Positions 8,215 through 21,447 are shown, counted from the first letter of the stretch. The stretch is 64,000 nucleotides of DNA from Kozakia baliensis (GCF_001787335.1 NZ_CP014674.1:752501-816500), one strand, 5' to 3'. Program-made: numbers and translations. The notes: generated by a model not told the origin, from the sequence alone.

Positions 8215-8712
8215 TTGTCAGGCCGCTTATTCACTTCGCCGATGTTTCTCGGCTTCGATCATCTTGAACAAATGCTTGAACGCGCCGCTAAAACCGCGTC
8301 GGACGGTTATCCCCCTTACAACATCGAGCAACTCAATCAGACGACGTTACGGATTACCCTTGCCGTGGCTGGGTTTGTCATGGACGATCTGCAAATCACG
8401 CAGGAAGACAATCAACTCGTGATTCGCGGCCGCCAGACCGACGACAGCCAGGGACGTATCTTCCTCCATCGCGGTATTGCGGCGCGCCAGTTCCAGAAAG
8501 CCTTCGTGCTTGCCGAAAACATCGAAATCGGCGACGCATGGCTTGATAACGGGTTGTTGCATATCGACCTATTGCGTCCGCAGCCCGAAGTGCGCGTTAA
8601 GCGTATCGAGATCAGCCAGGGACGTCGCGATCGAGGAGCAGTAGGAGGAACGCAGATCGACATGCCGAAGACGCGTAATCCGAAGATGGTACGCGAGATC
8701 GACGATCAGTAA
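8215..8712 (+). CDS. Small heat shock protein, Hsp20/IbpA type
   Basis: 165 aa, starting at TTG 8215. The frame is open to 8161, but the strong GGAGGAGG at 8201-8208 sits 6 nt before this TTG and gives MSGRLFTSPMFLGFDHLEQM, which matches class A bacterial small heat shock proteins. The alpha-crystallin domain spans about residues 40-135, with LAVAGFVMDDL and a C-terminal region rich in charged residues. It acts as an ATP-independent holdase for unfolding proteins. The leader contains a likely RpoH promoter and a ROSE-like hairpin. DUF1150 and ridA follow. Confidence 0.9.
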   Translation: MSGRLFTSPMFLGFDHLEQMLERAAKTASDGYPPYNIEQLNQTTLRITLAVAGFVMDDLQITQEDNQLVIRGRQTDDSQGRIFLHRGIAARQFQKAFVLAENIEIGDAWLDNGLLHIDLLRPQPEVRVKRIEISQGRRDRGAVGGTQIDMPKTRNPKMVREIDDQ

Positions 8713-8773
8713 CCGTTTCTTAATCCGGCTTTCCGATAAAACTGGACGCCGGGGCCTATAAGGATAATGTTTT

Positions 8774-9031
8774 ATGACCAATCCGTTTCATGAAGACGGA
8801 GTCGAGATGCCGCAAGAGCGCATCCCGGCCGATCTACGGCGCATGACCAATAAGGAATTGCGTAACCTCGGTATGAGCAAACTCGCTTACGTGCGTCCCG
8901 TCATTTACGAAGGCGAAGCGGCTTTTGCCATCCACGCCGCTGACGGCACACCGATGGCGCTGACCGAAGATCGGGACAGCGCCGTTGAGGCGATTATTGA
9001 TCATGAAATGATCCCGGCCTGGGTGCATTGA
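8774..9031 (+). CDS. DUF1150 family protein
   Basis: 85 aa, soluble, with the typical features of DUF1150: NKELRNLGMSKLAYVRPV, then a short ATGxPMAL-like stretch (AADGTPMALTEDRDSA), ending near the C-terminus with a hydrophilic tail. The function is unknown. In alphaproteobacteria members are often next to hsp20 genes, as here, which suggests co-regulation with heat shock. The gap to hsp20 is 61 nt and the next gene starts 1 nt after its stop, so the three genes likely form one operon. Confidence 0.85.
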   Translation: MTNPFHEDGVEMPQERIPADLRRMTNKELRNLGMSKLAYVRPVIYEGEAAFAIHAADGTPMALTEDRDSAVEAIIDHEMIPAWVH

Positions 9032-9032
9032 G

Positions 9033-9377
9033 ATGATCGAACGGTTTGCGGAAGAGGGGCGTCTGAGCGGCGCCGTCAAACACGGCGGCGTGCTCTACCT
9101 TGCAGGGCAAGTCGCCGATGACGCGAGCTTGGATACGGAAGGGCAGGTCGCCGATATCCTCGGTCAGATCGACGCCCTTCTGGCCGAAGCTGGTTCCGAT
9201 AAGACTAAACTCATCTCGGTGCAGATTTTCCTGACGGATATTACGGAGATTGATGCGCTCAACCGGGCGTGGGATGCATGGCTCGATCCGAAATACAAAC
9301 CGGCGCGCGCCACTGTAGAGGCCAAGCTCGTCGATCCGGCATGGCGTGTGGAGATTACGGCAATCGCGGCAGTCTGA
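9033..9377 (+). CDS. RidA family protein (reactive intermediate/imine deaminase)
   Basis: 114 aa, the length of the YjgF/YER057c/UK114 family. Members of the RidA subgroup hydrolyse reactive enamine/imine intermediates such as 2-aminoacrylate formed by PLP enzymes. The C-terminal PARATVEAKL keeps the arginine (R92) that binds the substrate carboxylate in true RidA proteins, and VEITAIAAV ends the domain as usual. The N-terminus (MIERFAEEGRLSGAVKHGG) is somewhat unlike archetypal RidA, so the subgroup is uncertain. It starts 1 nt after DUF1150. Confidence 0.9.
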   Translation: MIERFAEEGRLSGAVKHGGVLYLAGQVADDASLDTEGQVADILGQIDALLAEAGSDKTKLISVQIFLTDITEIDALNRAWDAWLDPKYKPARATVEAKLVDPAWRVEITAIAAV

Positions 9378-9393
9378 GCGCCGACTTTCTGTT

Positions 9394-9419
9394 CGGTTGC
9401 TGCTTTGCCGCAGCAACCG
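9394..9419. terminator. Hairpin between convergent ridA and lptB
   Basis: CGGTTGCTGC (9394-9403) and GCAGCAACCG (9410-9419) form a perfect 10-bp stem with a 6-nt loop. It lies between the stops of the two convergent genes and could serve both. A long T-tract is absent on either side, so efficiency is uncertain. Confidence 0.6.
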
Positions 9420-9432
9420 CCCCATACGGAAA

Positions 9433-10209
9433 CTAAAGAGAGAAATTCTCGCCGAGATAGACGCGCCGTACATCTTCGTTGGCGACGATCTCCTCCGGAA
9501 CCCCTTCCATCAATACTTGGCCGCTATGCATGATGTATGCGCGGTCGATCACTTCCAGTGTCTCACGCACGTTATGGTCGGTGATCAACACGCCGATGCC
9601 GCGATCCTTGAGATGCGACACGAGATCACGGATTTCCCCTACCGCGATCGGATCGATACCTGCTAGCGGTTCATCGAGCAAAATGTAATTCGGCTGGCTC
9701 GCCAAAGCGCGCGCAATCTCTAAACGCCGTCTTTCACCGCCGGAAAGGGCGAGGGACGGCGAGCGGCGCAGATGCGAGATGCCGAACTCCGCCAATAATC
9801 CATCCAGCATTGTCTGACGCCGGTCGTAATTCGGCTCCACCACTTCCAGGGCAGCCAGAATATTCTGCTCGACATTCAGGCCACGGAAAATGCTGGCTTC
9901 CTGCGGTAGATAACCAATGCCCAGACGCGCGCGGCGATACATCGGCAGTTGTGTTATGTCCGCGCCGTCGAGTGTGATGGTTCCGGTATCGGGCTGCACC
10001 AGCCCCACGATCATGTAGAAGCTTGTGGTCTTTCCCGCGCCGTTCGGCCCCAGAAGCCCAACGGCCTCGCCGCGCTGCACCTGAAGCGAAACGTTCCGCA
10101 CCACTTGGCGTTTTTTGTAACTTTTGCCGATCCCGTGCGCGATCAATCCATCTTGAACGGCAGGATCGTCATGCGTTTCACGAAGAATCAGAGTGTCCGA
10201 TTCGCTCAC
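9433..10209 (-). CDS. lptB: LPS export ABC transporter ATP-binding protein
   Basis: 258 aa. LptB is the ATPase of the LptB2FG complex that extracts LPS from the inner membrane. Walker A is GPNGAGKTT, the signature is LSGGERRR, Walker B with the catalytic Glu is YILLDEP, and the H-loop is ITDHN. It has about 20 extra N-terminal residues compared with E. coli LptB. The start is GTG at 10209 and overlaps the lptA stop (GTGA). It ends the kdsD-lptC-lptA-lptB block; lptFG are not in the window. Confidence 0.95.
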   Translation of the reverse strand: MSESDTLILRETHDDPAVQDGLIAHGIGKSYKKRQVVRNVSLQVQRGEAVGLLGPNGAGKTTSFYMIVGLVQPDTGTITLDGADITQLPMYRRARLGIGYLPQEASIFRGLNVEQNILAALEVVEPNYDRRQTMLDGLLAEFGISHLRRSPSLALSGGERRRLEIARALASQPNYILLDEPLAGIDPIAVGEIRDLVSHLKDRGIGVLITDHNVRETLEVIDRAYIMHSGQVLMEGVPEEIVANEDVRRVYLGENFSL

Positions 10210-11162
10210 TTCATATCCCCGGGCTTGCTACTGCTTGCATCGTTGGGAATAACAAGCCCTTCAATTCTTTGCCCCGGCGCGGGATTCATAATCGCCACGC
10301 CAGTTTTCATGTTCACCAAGGCAGAAGCGCCATTATTTTGGTTCTGCCCGCTCGTGACATGCACATGACCGATCAAACGCGCCATTTCCGTGGCGAAAAT
10401 GTAAACGCCTCTGTCGCCTGTCGCTGTTTCGTTCGGGGTGCGCATCAAGACATGCCCCCAACCGTAAGCGCGTTCGAGCTTGGAAGACCCGCTGCTCAGC
10501 GGGCCATTATTGCTATTGTTTGACTGAGCGGGCGCAGGTGCGGGCGCACTCTTGCCAGCCTGGGCGGCGGGTTGATCGCTCGGTGCGCTGAACGCAACCA
10601 GCACATCGGCGCGTACGCGACGGCCATCATTCGTCGTCACCGTCGCATCGCCACGCCCGACGGACATGCGCGTTTGCGAATGATATTCCATGACATCGCG
10701 TGCGGTCAGCACATCCTGCGGCGTCACCAATTTCATGTTCTTGCCGGTCATGACCAACGTCGCCTGGTCGATGTCGTAAAGCGCCTTGTCGCCCCAAGCC
10801 TGATCGGTGGAAGTAAAGATATGGACGTGGCCGACCGCCTCCATGCGATACAATTCCATCGAACCGCCCATCGTGCCGTCCTGTGAATCGTCTTTAGGCG
10901 GAGGCGGGGCACCCGGCGCGGGCGCTTTCTTGCGTAGGAAGCCGATCAGTTGATCGGCATCGACTGTCACATCGCCGCGTACGGCTCGCGCGCGATCCAC
11001 GAAGGTGACGGTCTGGGCGTCATGATCGTAGGTTTGCGGACCGGCGGAACTGATATGGACCTGCTCGCCATGCGACATATCCAACGCCTGGGCGTGAGCA
11101 TGCGTGACAAGACCGCAGGAAGCCGCGGCAACGGCAATGAAGGCGAAGGCGCGACGCATCAT
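10206..11162 (-). CDS. lptA: LPS transport periplasmic protein LptA (OstA-like)
   Basis: 318 aa with a signal peptide (MMRRAFAFIAVAAASCGLVTHAHAQ, cleavage after AHA). LptA forms the periplasmic bridge carrying LPS from LptC to LptD. OstA-like beta-jellyroll repeats are seen as alternating short strands such as AVRGDVTVDADQL and MEAVGHVHIFTSTDQAWGDKALYD. It is longer than E. coli LptA (185 aa); the extra length includes Pro/Ala-rich linkers (APAPGAPPPP and APAPAPAQ) and a C-terminal segment. It overlaps lptC upstream and lptB downstream by 4 nt each. Confidence 0.88.
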   Translation of the reverse strand: MMRRAFAFIAVAAASCGLVTHAHAQALDMSHGEQVHISSAGPQTYDHDAQTVTFVDRARAVRGDVTVDADQLIGFLRKKAPAPGAPPPPKDDSQDGTMGGSMELYRMEAVGHVHIFTSTDQAWGDKALYDIDQATLVMTGKNMKLVTPQDVLTARDVMEYHSQTRMSVGRGDATVTTNDGRRVRADVLVAFSAPSDQPAAQAGKSAPAPAPAQSNNSNNGPLSSGSSKLERAYGWGHVLMRTPNETATGDRGVYIFATEMARLIGHVHVTSGQNQNNGASALVNMKTGVAIMNPAPGQRIEGLVIPNDASSSKPGDMK

Positions 11163-11923
11163 GAGCCTTTATTTTCGGTGGGCTGAGATTGCGGCATGGC
11201 ATCCTGATCGTCGTTACGAATAACGCGTTCCGGCCCGGTGAACTGCAACAGGCCCGCGTATTGGTCTATAAAATAGCCCTGTGCGTCCAAGATGCCAAAC
11301 GGCCCTTCCGCATGGACCCAATCATTGGAGGCGATGATGCTTTGTTTCATGTCCATGTCCGCCGTGGGGCCGTTCATGAGCGCGCCGTCATCGCGATAGA
11401 GCACGACGTCGCCATCCAGGTTCAATGTCTGTTCGTGCTGCATATAGACGCCATGATCGGCGCGAATTTCGGCCCATCCCCCGCCGGAAAGCATCGTATC
11501 GGCGATAGGGTCCGTCAGATCCACGCGGTCCGGCCCGTTCTGATGGGTGACGCGCGCGGTGATCATATAAGGGCGGCCGTGTACGTCCAATCCGCGATAG
11601 ATCGCGCCCTCCATATTGCCGCTCTCGATCTTCATTTGCGCCATTTCGCGCAGGGCCGCTTTATTCTCGCTCATCCAGCGCGCGATTTCCGGCCAGACGG
11701 CGATCGAGCCGAGAAGAAGCAGCGCCAAGGTCGGCAACACCCATTTCGCTGCGTCCAGCATTGAGCGCCGCCATGCCAGATCGGCGGGCGTGGGAATATT
11801 GCGTTGCCGGGCATCGCCTTGTTCGCGCATGGCTTCGCGCAGAGCGGCCAACCGCTGCGCATCGCGTGCGAAATCTTCCCGCTGAGGTGGCCTATCGGTG
11901 GGGCCCGTCGGCGAATCGTTCAT
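11159..11923 (-). CDS. lptC: LPS export system protein LptC
   Basis: 254 aa. One membrane-spanning helix lies at about residues 61-79 (WVLPTLALLLLGSIAVW), with a cytosolic N-terminus and a periplasmic OstA-like domain. LptC receives LPS from LptB2FG and passes it to LptA. The roughly 55-residue cytosolic tail rich in Arg/Gln is longer than in E. coli, as in many alphaproteobacteria. The start overlaps the kdsD stop and its stop overlaps the lptA start, so the four genes are tightly coupled. Confidence 0.85.
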   Translation of the reverse strand: MNDSPTGPTDRPPQREDFARDAQRLAALREAMREQGDARQRNIPTPADLAWRRSMLDAAKWVLPTLALLLLGSIAVWPEIARWMSENKAALREMAQMKIESGNMEGAIYRGLDVHGRPYMITARVTHQNGPDRVDLTDPIADTMLSGGGWAEIRADHGVYMQHEQTLNLDGDVVLYRDDGALMNGPTADMDMKQSIIASNDWVHAEGPFGILDAQGYFIDQYAGLLQFTGPERVIRNDDQDAMPQSQPTENKGS

Positions 11924-12954
11924 GCAATGCCCGCGCGCAACAGATCGTGCAGATGAACGATACCGATCGGGCGACTGTCCTCATCCAAGACAAAGAGGCT
12001 GGTGATCGGCTTCTTGCGTTCGTTCATCACGCGAACGGCTTCTTGCGCCAACACGTTCGGACGGGTCGTGATCGGCACCGGATTCATAATATCGGCCGCG
12101 CGCGTGGTGTTGAGATCGCGCGTCAGGGCCGGGCGGAGATCGCCGTCGCTAACGAGGCCGATAAGAATGCCGTGCTCGTCCACAATGCCGATGCAGCCGA
12201 AAGCCTTGCGCGTTATTTCCATGATAACGGCGGAAAGCGGCATGTCGGGCGTTCCCAGCGGCAACGCCTCGCCCTCATGCATCAAACGGCAAACGGGGCG
12301 CAGCAATGCGCCCAAGCGCCCGCCCGGATGGAATGCGCCGAAATCGTCGGCGGTGAAGCCGCGCCGTTCCAACAAAGCGATTGCCAGGGCGTCCCCCAAG
12401 GCAAGTTGCATCATCGTGCTCGTCGTGGGGGCCAAGCCCATCGGGCAGGCTTCGCGCGCACGCGGCAGGCAAAGCGAAAGCGTGCTGGCCCGTGCCAACG
12501 TGGAATTGGGCGATGAGGTCACACCGATGACGGGCAGGGCATGGCGCGCGGCATGTTCGAGCAGCGCCGCGAGTTCGCTCGTCTCGCCGGAATGGGAGAA
12601 CAGCAGCAGGATATCCTTGGCGTCGATCATGCCCAGATCGCCATGTGCCGCTTCGGCGGGATGGACGAACATCGCGGGCGTACCGGTGGAGGCCAGAGTC
12701 GCTTGAATCTTGCGCCCAATATGGCCCGATTTGCCGATCCCGCCGACAACGACGCGCCCCGCGCACTCTGCAATCAGAGCCACGGCCGCCGAGAAGGAGT
12801 GTCCCAACTGTTCAGGAGTCGCTAAGGCTGTTTGTAGCGCGGCTAGGCCAGCGCATTCCGCTCTCAAGGCCGTCTGAGCGCTCACGAGCGCGGCGCGGTC
12901 GGCGTCGTAAGGTTCGATCATGTCTGGCCGTTGAAAAACGGATTGCTCGTTCAT
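11920..12954 (-). CDS. kdsD: Arabinose-5-phosphate isomerase, KpsF/GutQ family
   Basis: 344 aa. The enzyme converts ribulose-5-phosphate to arabinose-5-phosphate, the first precursor of the LPS sugar Kdo. An N-terminal SIS domain (about residues 50-190) shows GIGKSGHIG and FSHSGET; FHPGG follows, then two CBS motifs (about 230-340). Length and order are normal for KdsD. Placement upstream of lptC-lptA-lptB links Kdo supply with LPS transport. An alternative start at ATG 12921 would remove 11 residues. Confidence 0.92.
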   Translation of the reverse strand: MNEQSVFQRPDMIEPYDADRAALVSAQTALRAECAGLAALQTALATPEQLGHSFSAAVALIAECAGRVVVGGIGKSGHIGRKIQATLASTGTPAMFVHPAEAAHGDLGMIDAKDILLLFSHSGETSELAALLEHAARHALPVIGVTSSPNSTLARASTLSLCLPRAREACPMGLAPTTSTMMQLALGDALAIALLERRGFTADDFGAFHPGGRLGALLRPVCRLMHEGEALPLGTPDMPLSAVIMEITRKAFGCIGIVDEHGILIGLVSDGDLRPALTRDLNTTRAADIMNPVPITTRPNVLAQEAVRVMNERKKPITSLFVLDEDSRPIGIVHLHDLLRAGIA

Positions 12955-13033
12955 GCGGCTGTCATCCCGCTTTGCCGATCATTGGTCAATCGGCTTTTCT
13001 GCCCGCTAATGATCGAACGAGCGCGATATTGGC

Positions 13034-13681
13034 TTAAGCGCGATGAGAAAAAATATCGGGATCTTCGTAACCCAACAAATCGAGCCGCGCGCGCGCCGGC
13101 AGAAAATCATAGCACGCCTGGGCTAATTCGCGACGTTCTTCTCGGTGCAGAAGCGCTTCCAGCCTCTCCCACAGCGCATGAAGATGCAGGACGTCGGATG
13201 CTGCATAGCTGAGTTGCTCGGGCGTTAGCTTTTCCGCGCCCCAATCGGATGTCTGCTGCTGTTTCGCCAAATCCACGCCAAGCAATTCCCGGCACAGATG
13301 CGCCAAGCCATGACGATCAGTGAATGTGCGGACCAGGCGCGCAGCGATCTTGGTGCAGATAACGGGAGCGACGGTAATATGAAGTGCGTGTTGCAGCAGC
13401 GCGACATCGAAACGCGCGAAATGCATCAGCTTCGTCACGCTGTCATCGGAGAGTAGAGCTTTGAGATTCGGGCAATCGTCATAACGGCCGCCGAGCGATT
13501 TGGGGCGGATTTGAACGAGATGCGCTTCGCCATCGCCCGCGGAAAGCTGCACGAGGCAGAGGCGGTCGCGATGCGGATTGAGGCCCATCGCCTCGGTATC
13601 GACCGCGACAACGGGGCCGAGATCGAAATCGTCCGGCAGATCGCCGTCATAAAGGTGGATGGCGGCGTTGGCTGAGGACAT
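13034..13681 (-). CDS. Ribonuclease D-like 3'-5' exonuclease
   Basis: 215 aa. A DEDDy exonuclease domain is seen: Exo I VAVDTEAMGL, Exo II LMHFARFDVALL and Exo III YAASDVLHL with the catalytic Tyr and Asp. The HRDC domains of E. coli RNase D are missing, as in many short alphaproteobacterial members that act in RNA processing. The open frame runs upstream across the tRNA-Leu gene and its terminator, so ATG 13681 is the sensible start. The order tRNA-Leu, then rnd, on the same strand is suggestive, since RNase D matures tRNA 3' ends, but a terminator lies between them. Confidence 0.88.
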   Translation of the reverse strand: MSSANAAIHLYDGDLPDDFDLGPVVAVDTEAMGLNPHRDRLCLVQLSAGDGEAHLVQIRPKSLGGRYDDCPNLKALLSDDSVTKLMHFARFDVALLQHALHITVAPVICTKIAARLVRTFTDRHGLAHLCRELLGVDLAKQQQTSDWGAEKLTPEQLSYAASDVLHLHALWERLEALLHREERRELAQACYDFLPARARLDLLGYEDPDIFSHRA

Positions 13682-13699
13682 ATTCTTTGGCCTTGCTTC

Positions 13700-13732
13700 A
13701 AAAAGCGGAAGCCGGCGATTTCTCGCCGGCTT
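13700..13732 (-). terminator. Rho-independent terminator of tRNA-Leu
   Basis: On the minus strand AAGCCGGCGA, a GAAA loop and TCGCCGGCTT form a perfect 10-bp stem (13709-13718 with 13723-13732), followed by CCGCTTTTT. It sits between the tRNA 3' end and the start of the ribonuclease D gene. Confidence 0.9.
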
Positions 13733-13746
13733 TTCCGATTTTATGA

Positions 13747-13833
13747 TGGTGCCCAGAAGAAGACTCGAACTTCCACGTCCTTGCGGACACAGGTACCTGA
13801 AACCTGCGCGTCTACCAATTCCGCCATCTGGGC
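13747..13833 (-). tRNA. tRNA-Leu (anticodon CAG)
   Basis: 87 nt on the minus strand, including the encoded CCA. The acceptor stem GCCCAGA pairs with TCTGGGC, and the D arm contains AATTGGTAGA. The anticodon stem CAGGT/ACCTG closes a TTCAGGT loop with anticodon CAG. A long variable arm (about TGTCCGCAAGGACG) and a TTCGAGT T-loop follow. The long variable arm and the anticodon together identify tRNA-Leu reading CUG, a frequent codon in this genome. Confidence 0.96.
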
Positions 13834-13948
13834 TCAGAGGCAACCTGGGAGAAGCGTTTTCGCTTAGGCATCCCAGGGCGGTGTCGAGGCGTTTAGCTTC
13901 CCTGAATGGGGTCGTCAACTCCCTCGAAATAAAAACCGGAGAAAAAAT

Positions 13949-14878
13949 ATGACGCGTCCAATTGCGACAGTGCTGGGAGGCAATGGCTTCATCGGTCGGC
14001 AGGTGGTCGAAAGACTGGTGGCGCGCGGCTATACGGTGCGCGTCGCTTCCCGCGAGCCTAAAAAACTTGGCAAACTCAGGCGGCTAGGTGGTGGTGACAA
14101 AGTTGTCCCTGCCTATGCGAGCGTGACCGACGCCACGACGCTGCGTTCGGTCTTTCAAGGCGCGAAAGTTGGCGTCAATCTGGTGTCGATTCTAACCGAA
14201 TCGCGCGATGCTACTTTTCACGCGATCAATGCGCAGGGTGCAGGCCGCGCCGCCCGGAGCGCACGTAACGAGGGGGTGGAGCGCTACGTGCATGTTTCGG
14301 CGATCGGCGCCGATCACAATTCTCCCTCGGAATATGGCCGCACGAAAGCCGAGGGAGAGGGGCATGTGCGCGCCGCCTTTCCCGATGCAGCGATTATTCG
14401 TCCTTCTGTCGTGTTCGGGCCGGAAGATCGGTTTTTGAACATGTTCGCTATGATGGCGCGTTTTTCTCCCGTCATGCCGGTGTTCTGCGAGAATACGCGC
14501 TTTCAGCCGGTCTATGTGGGAGATGTGGCCGAGGCGATCGTGCGCAGCCTGGAGCGGGAAGGCAACGCGCCGCATTTGATCGAAGCGGGCGGGCCGAAAG
14601 TCATGACGATGTTGGAAATTATGCGCTACGTCGCGCAAGAAGTGGGCGGTAAGCATCTGCTGCTACCGGTGCCGCTGCCTTTGGCCAAACTGGAAGCTCG
14701 TCTTTTCGAATGTCTGCCTGGTAAGCTGCTGACCCGAGACCAGCTTGCGATGTTACAACTCGATAATGTCGTCTCCGGCAAGACGGAAACGCTCGAAAAT
14801 CTGAAAATCGAACCGACACCGCTTTATCGGATCGCACCGCTCTATCTCAAAAAGAAATGGCGATTTTTCAGGGCTTAA
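13949..14878 (+). CDS. NDUFA9-like atypical SDR (complex I NAD(P)H-binding subunit family)
   Basis: 309 aa. The N-terminal GGNGFIGRQVVERL is an NAD(P)-binding Rossmann motif, and SEYGRTKAEGE carries the YxxxK pair. Overall it follows the NDUFA9/NmrA-like atypical short-chain dehydrogenases. In alphaproteobacteria such proteins are related to the accessory complex I subunit, but many are of unproven role. GGAGAAAAAAT in front of ATG 13949 is a good ribosome binding site. No nuo genes are in the window, so a link with complex I is not shown. Confidence 0.8.
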   Translation: MTRPIATVLGGNGFIGRQVVERLVARGYTVRVASREPKKLGKLRRLGGGDKVVPAYASVTDATTLRSVFQGAKVGVNLVSILTESRDATFHAINAQGAGRAARSARNEGVERYVHVSAIGADHNSPSEYGRTKAEGEGHVRAAFPDAAIIRPSVVFGPEDRFLNMFAMMARFSPVMPVFCENTRFQPVYVGDVAEAIVRSLEREGNAPHLIEAGGPKVMTMLEIMRYVAQEVGGKHLLLPVPLPLAKLEARLFECLPGKLLTRDQLAMLQLDNVVSGKTETLENLKIEPTPLYRIAPLYLKKKWRFFRA

Positions 14879-14962
14879 GCCAACATAGGTCCGAAACGGA
14901 ACTAAATCTGTAAGAATAAAACCTTGCGCAAAACAATTATTCGACAATTGCGCCATATATGT

Positions 14963-14985
14963 CAACATTGCTGACTTACATGTTG
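14963..14985. promoter_or_regulatory. Inverted repeat upstream of gltD
   Basis: CAACAT (14963-14968) and ATGTTG (14980-14985) are an inverted repeat with an 11-nt spacer, about 80 nt before the gltD start and just downstream of an AT-rich TATATG stretch. It is a candidate operator for glutamate synthase control. The regulator cannot be named. Confidence 0.35.
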
Positions 14986-15062
14986 GAATCTCTTGCCTTA
15001 CCTGAACGCGACATTTCAGCGTGGTGTTTCTCCACGCCAATTTTGCCAAGGGAGAGCGTGAC

Positions 15063-16507
15063 GTGGCCGAGCGTATGCTGCAATTCGTCTCATTGCCGCA
15101 GGAGATGCCGGACAAGCGTGCGGCTGCGGAACGTCGTCAGGATTTTGGCGAGATTTATCGTGCTTTCGCCGTCGAACGCGCGGAGCAGCAGGCGAGCCGC
15201 TGCTCGCAATGCGGCGTGCCGTTTTGTTCGGTCCATTGCCCGCTCGGCAACAACATTCCCGATTGGCTGAAGCTCACGGCGGAAAACCGGCTGGAAGAAG
15301 CCTATCAGATTTCGTCAGCTACCAATACTTTCCCGGAAATATGTGGCCGCATCTGCCCGCAGGACCGTCTGTGCGAAGGCAATTGCGTCATCGAAAAAGG
15401 CTTTGAAAGCGTCACGATCGGGGCGGTGGAGAAGTTCATCACCGAAACGGCCTTCGAAAAAGGTTGGGTGCAGCCACGTAAGCCCATGCGCGAACTACCG
15501 CAGAGCGTGGGTATCGTCGGAGCGGGGCCGGCCGGCCTAGCGGCGGCGGAGCAACTACGCGCGCTGGGGTATCAGGTGCATGTCTATGATCGGCATGATC
15601 GCATTGGCGGTTTGATGGTGTACGGCATCCCGAGCTTCAAGCTAGAAAAACATGTGCTCGACCGCCGCCATGAGTTGATGGAAGAGCAGGGGATCGTCTT
15701 TCATCTCTCGACGCCGGTAGGCGACGGGGAGGGCGCGGTTTCTCTCGACACGCTGCGTCAGAAACACGAGACCGTATTCTTGGCGACCGGCGTTTATCGT
15801 TCTCGCGAAGTGCAGGTGCCGGGTGCGGGCCTGGGGGGGATCGTGCAGGCGATCGATTTCCTCACCGCTTCGAACAAGCGCGGCTATCATGAAGATCCAG
15901 GCGAAGAGGATGCCCATCTTCATGCCCGCGACAAACGCGTGGTGGTGATCGGCGGCGGCGACACGGCGATGGATTGCGTGCGCACTTCCATTCGGCAGGG
16001 CGCGAAATCCGTGACATGTCTTTACCGGCGCGACCGTGTGAACATGCCTGGCTCGCTTCAGGAAGTCGCGAACGCGGAGGAAGAGGGTGTCGAGTTCGCA
16101 TGGCTCGCCGCTCCCGAAGCATTCTTGGGCGATGGCAACGTCAATGGCGTGCGCGCACTGAAGATGCGTCTCAGCCTTCCAGACGCAACAGGCAGGCAAT
16201 CGGTCGAAATCGTACCGGAGAGCAGCTTCGTTCTTGAAGCCGATCTCGTCGTTAAAGCATTGGGCTTTGATCCTGAAAATCTGCCGGAGCAGTGGGGCCA
16301 GCCCGATCTTGCCGTCACGAAATGGGGCACGCTGAAAGTGCGGCCCGGCGCGTTCGAAACCAGCCTGCCCGGCGTGTTCGCGGGCGGTGACATCGTGCGC
16401 GGCGCGTCTCTCGTGGTGTGGGCGATCCGCGATGGCCGCGAGGCGGCGGCGGAAATGCATCAATGGATGAAGGCTAAGACGAAGGCCGAGCAAGCGGTGG
16501 CGGCGGA

Positions 16508-16511
<4 letters not shown>
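15063..16511 (+). CDS. gltD: Glutamate synthase [NADPH] small subunit
   Basis: 482 aa. GltD passes electrons from NADPH through FAD and two [4Fe-4S] clusters to GltB. Cluster cysteines are C47, C50, C55 and C59, then C94, C98, C104 and C108. FAD binding is at GIVGAGPAGLAAAE and NADPH binding at VVVIGGGDTAMDC. The frame opens at 15021, but GTG 15063 has AAGGGAGAG at 15048-15056 and gives a normal N-terminus; ATG 15075 is an alternative. The 3' end overlaps gltB by 4 nt (GTGA). Confidence 0.95.
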
Positions 16512-21049
<4,538 letters not shown>

Positions 21050-21062
21050 CGAACGAAAGGAG

Positions 21063-21096
21063 GAGCGCGGGCTTTAAGCCGCGCTCTTCTTGTTTC
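21063..21096. terminator. Terminator of gltB, overlapping the end of the opposing gene
   Basis: GAGCGCGG (21063-21070) and CCGCGCTC (21079-21086) form an 8-bp GC-rich stem with an 8-nt loop, followed by a T-rich run (TTCTTGTTTCC). The stem overlaps the stop codon of the convergent hypothetical gene (21074), so the two genes share this end. Confidence 0.75.
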
Positions 21097-21427
21097 CTGC
21101 CTCTTTGCTGTAACGCAATGTCGTCGCGCTCGCGGAAATATGAGGAATTTCCTCATGTTTTTCGGCGAAAGCCTGAAGTTCGAGCCGCTCGCAATAATCC
21201 AGATAGCGTTTTAATGCCGCTTCGGCGCGCGGCGTTTTGCCGTGGACGCGCTTATAGTGCCGCCACAGCATGAAAGCATTGACCGACCAGGCATCATAAG
21301 CGTGCTCCATCAGGCGGCGCCGAATGGGAAGGGGTAATTGATCGAACGCTTCCCATTCGTCTCCCGCGTATCGACGCCAGATTTCCTTCCGTGGCGTTCC
21401 GTCATTATCGGTAGGGCAGTGGCTCAT
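21074..21427 (-). CDS. Small hypothetical protein
   Basis: 117 aa, soluble, strongly charged, with no signal peptide. It contains EWEAFDQLPLPIRRRLMEHAYD followed by a Trp-rich helix (NAFMLWRHYKRVHG) and a Lys-rich tail. It loosely resembles short alphaproteobacterial proteins with a YDxLPxxxRR core, such as DUF6525, but the match is by eye and weak. It is convergent with gltB and divergent from amn. ATG 21427 is the natural start. Confidence 0.6.
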   Translation of the reverse strand: MSHCPTDNDGTPRKEIWRRYAGDEWEAFDQLPLPIRRRLMEHAYDAWSVNAFMLWRHYKRVHGKTPRAEAALKRYLDYCERLELQAFAEKHEEIPHISASATTLRYSKEAGNKKSAA

Positions 21428-21447
21428 GAACCAAATATCCGAACGTT

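Noticed and set aside
13682-13918. Upstream extension of the ribonuclease D frame
   Set aside because: The extension crosses the tRNA-Leu gene and its terminator, so it cannot be the real N-terminus; ATG 13681 is used.
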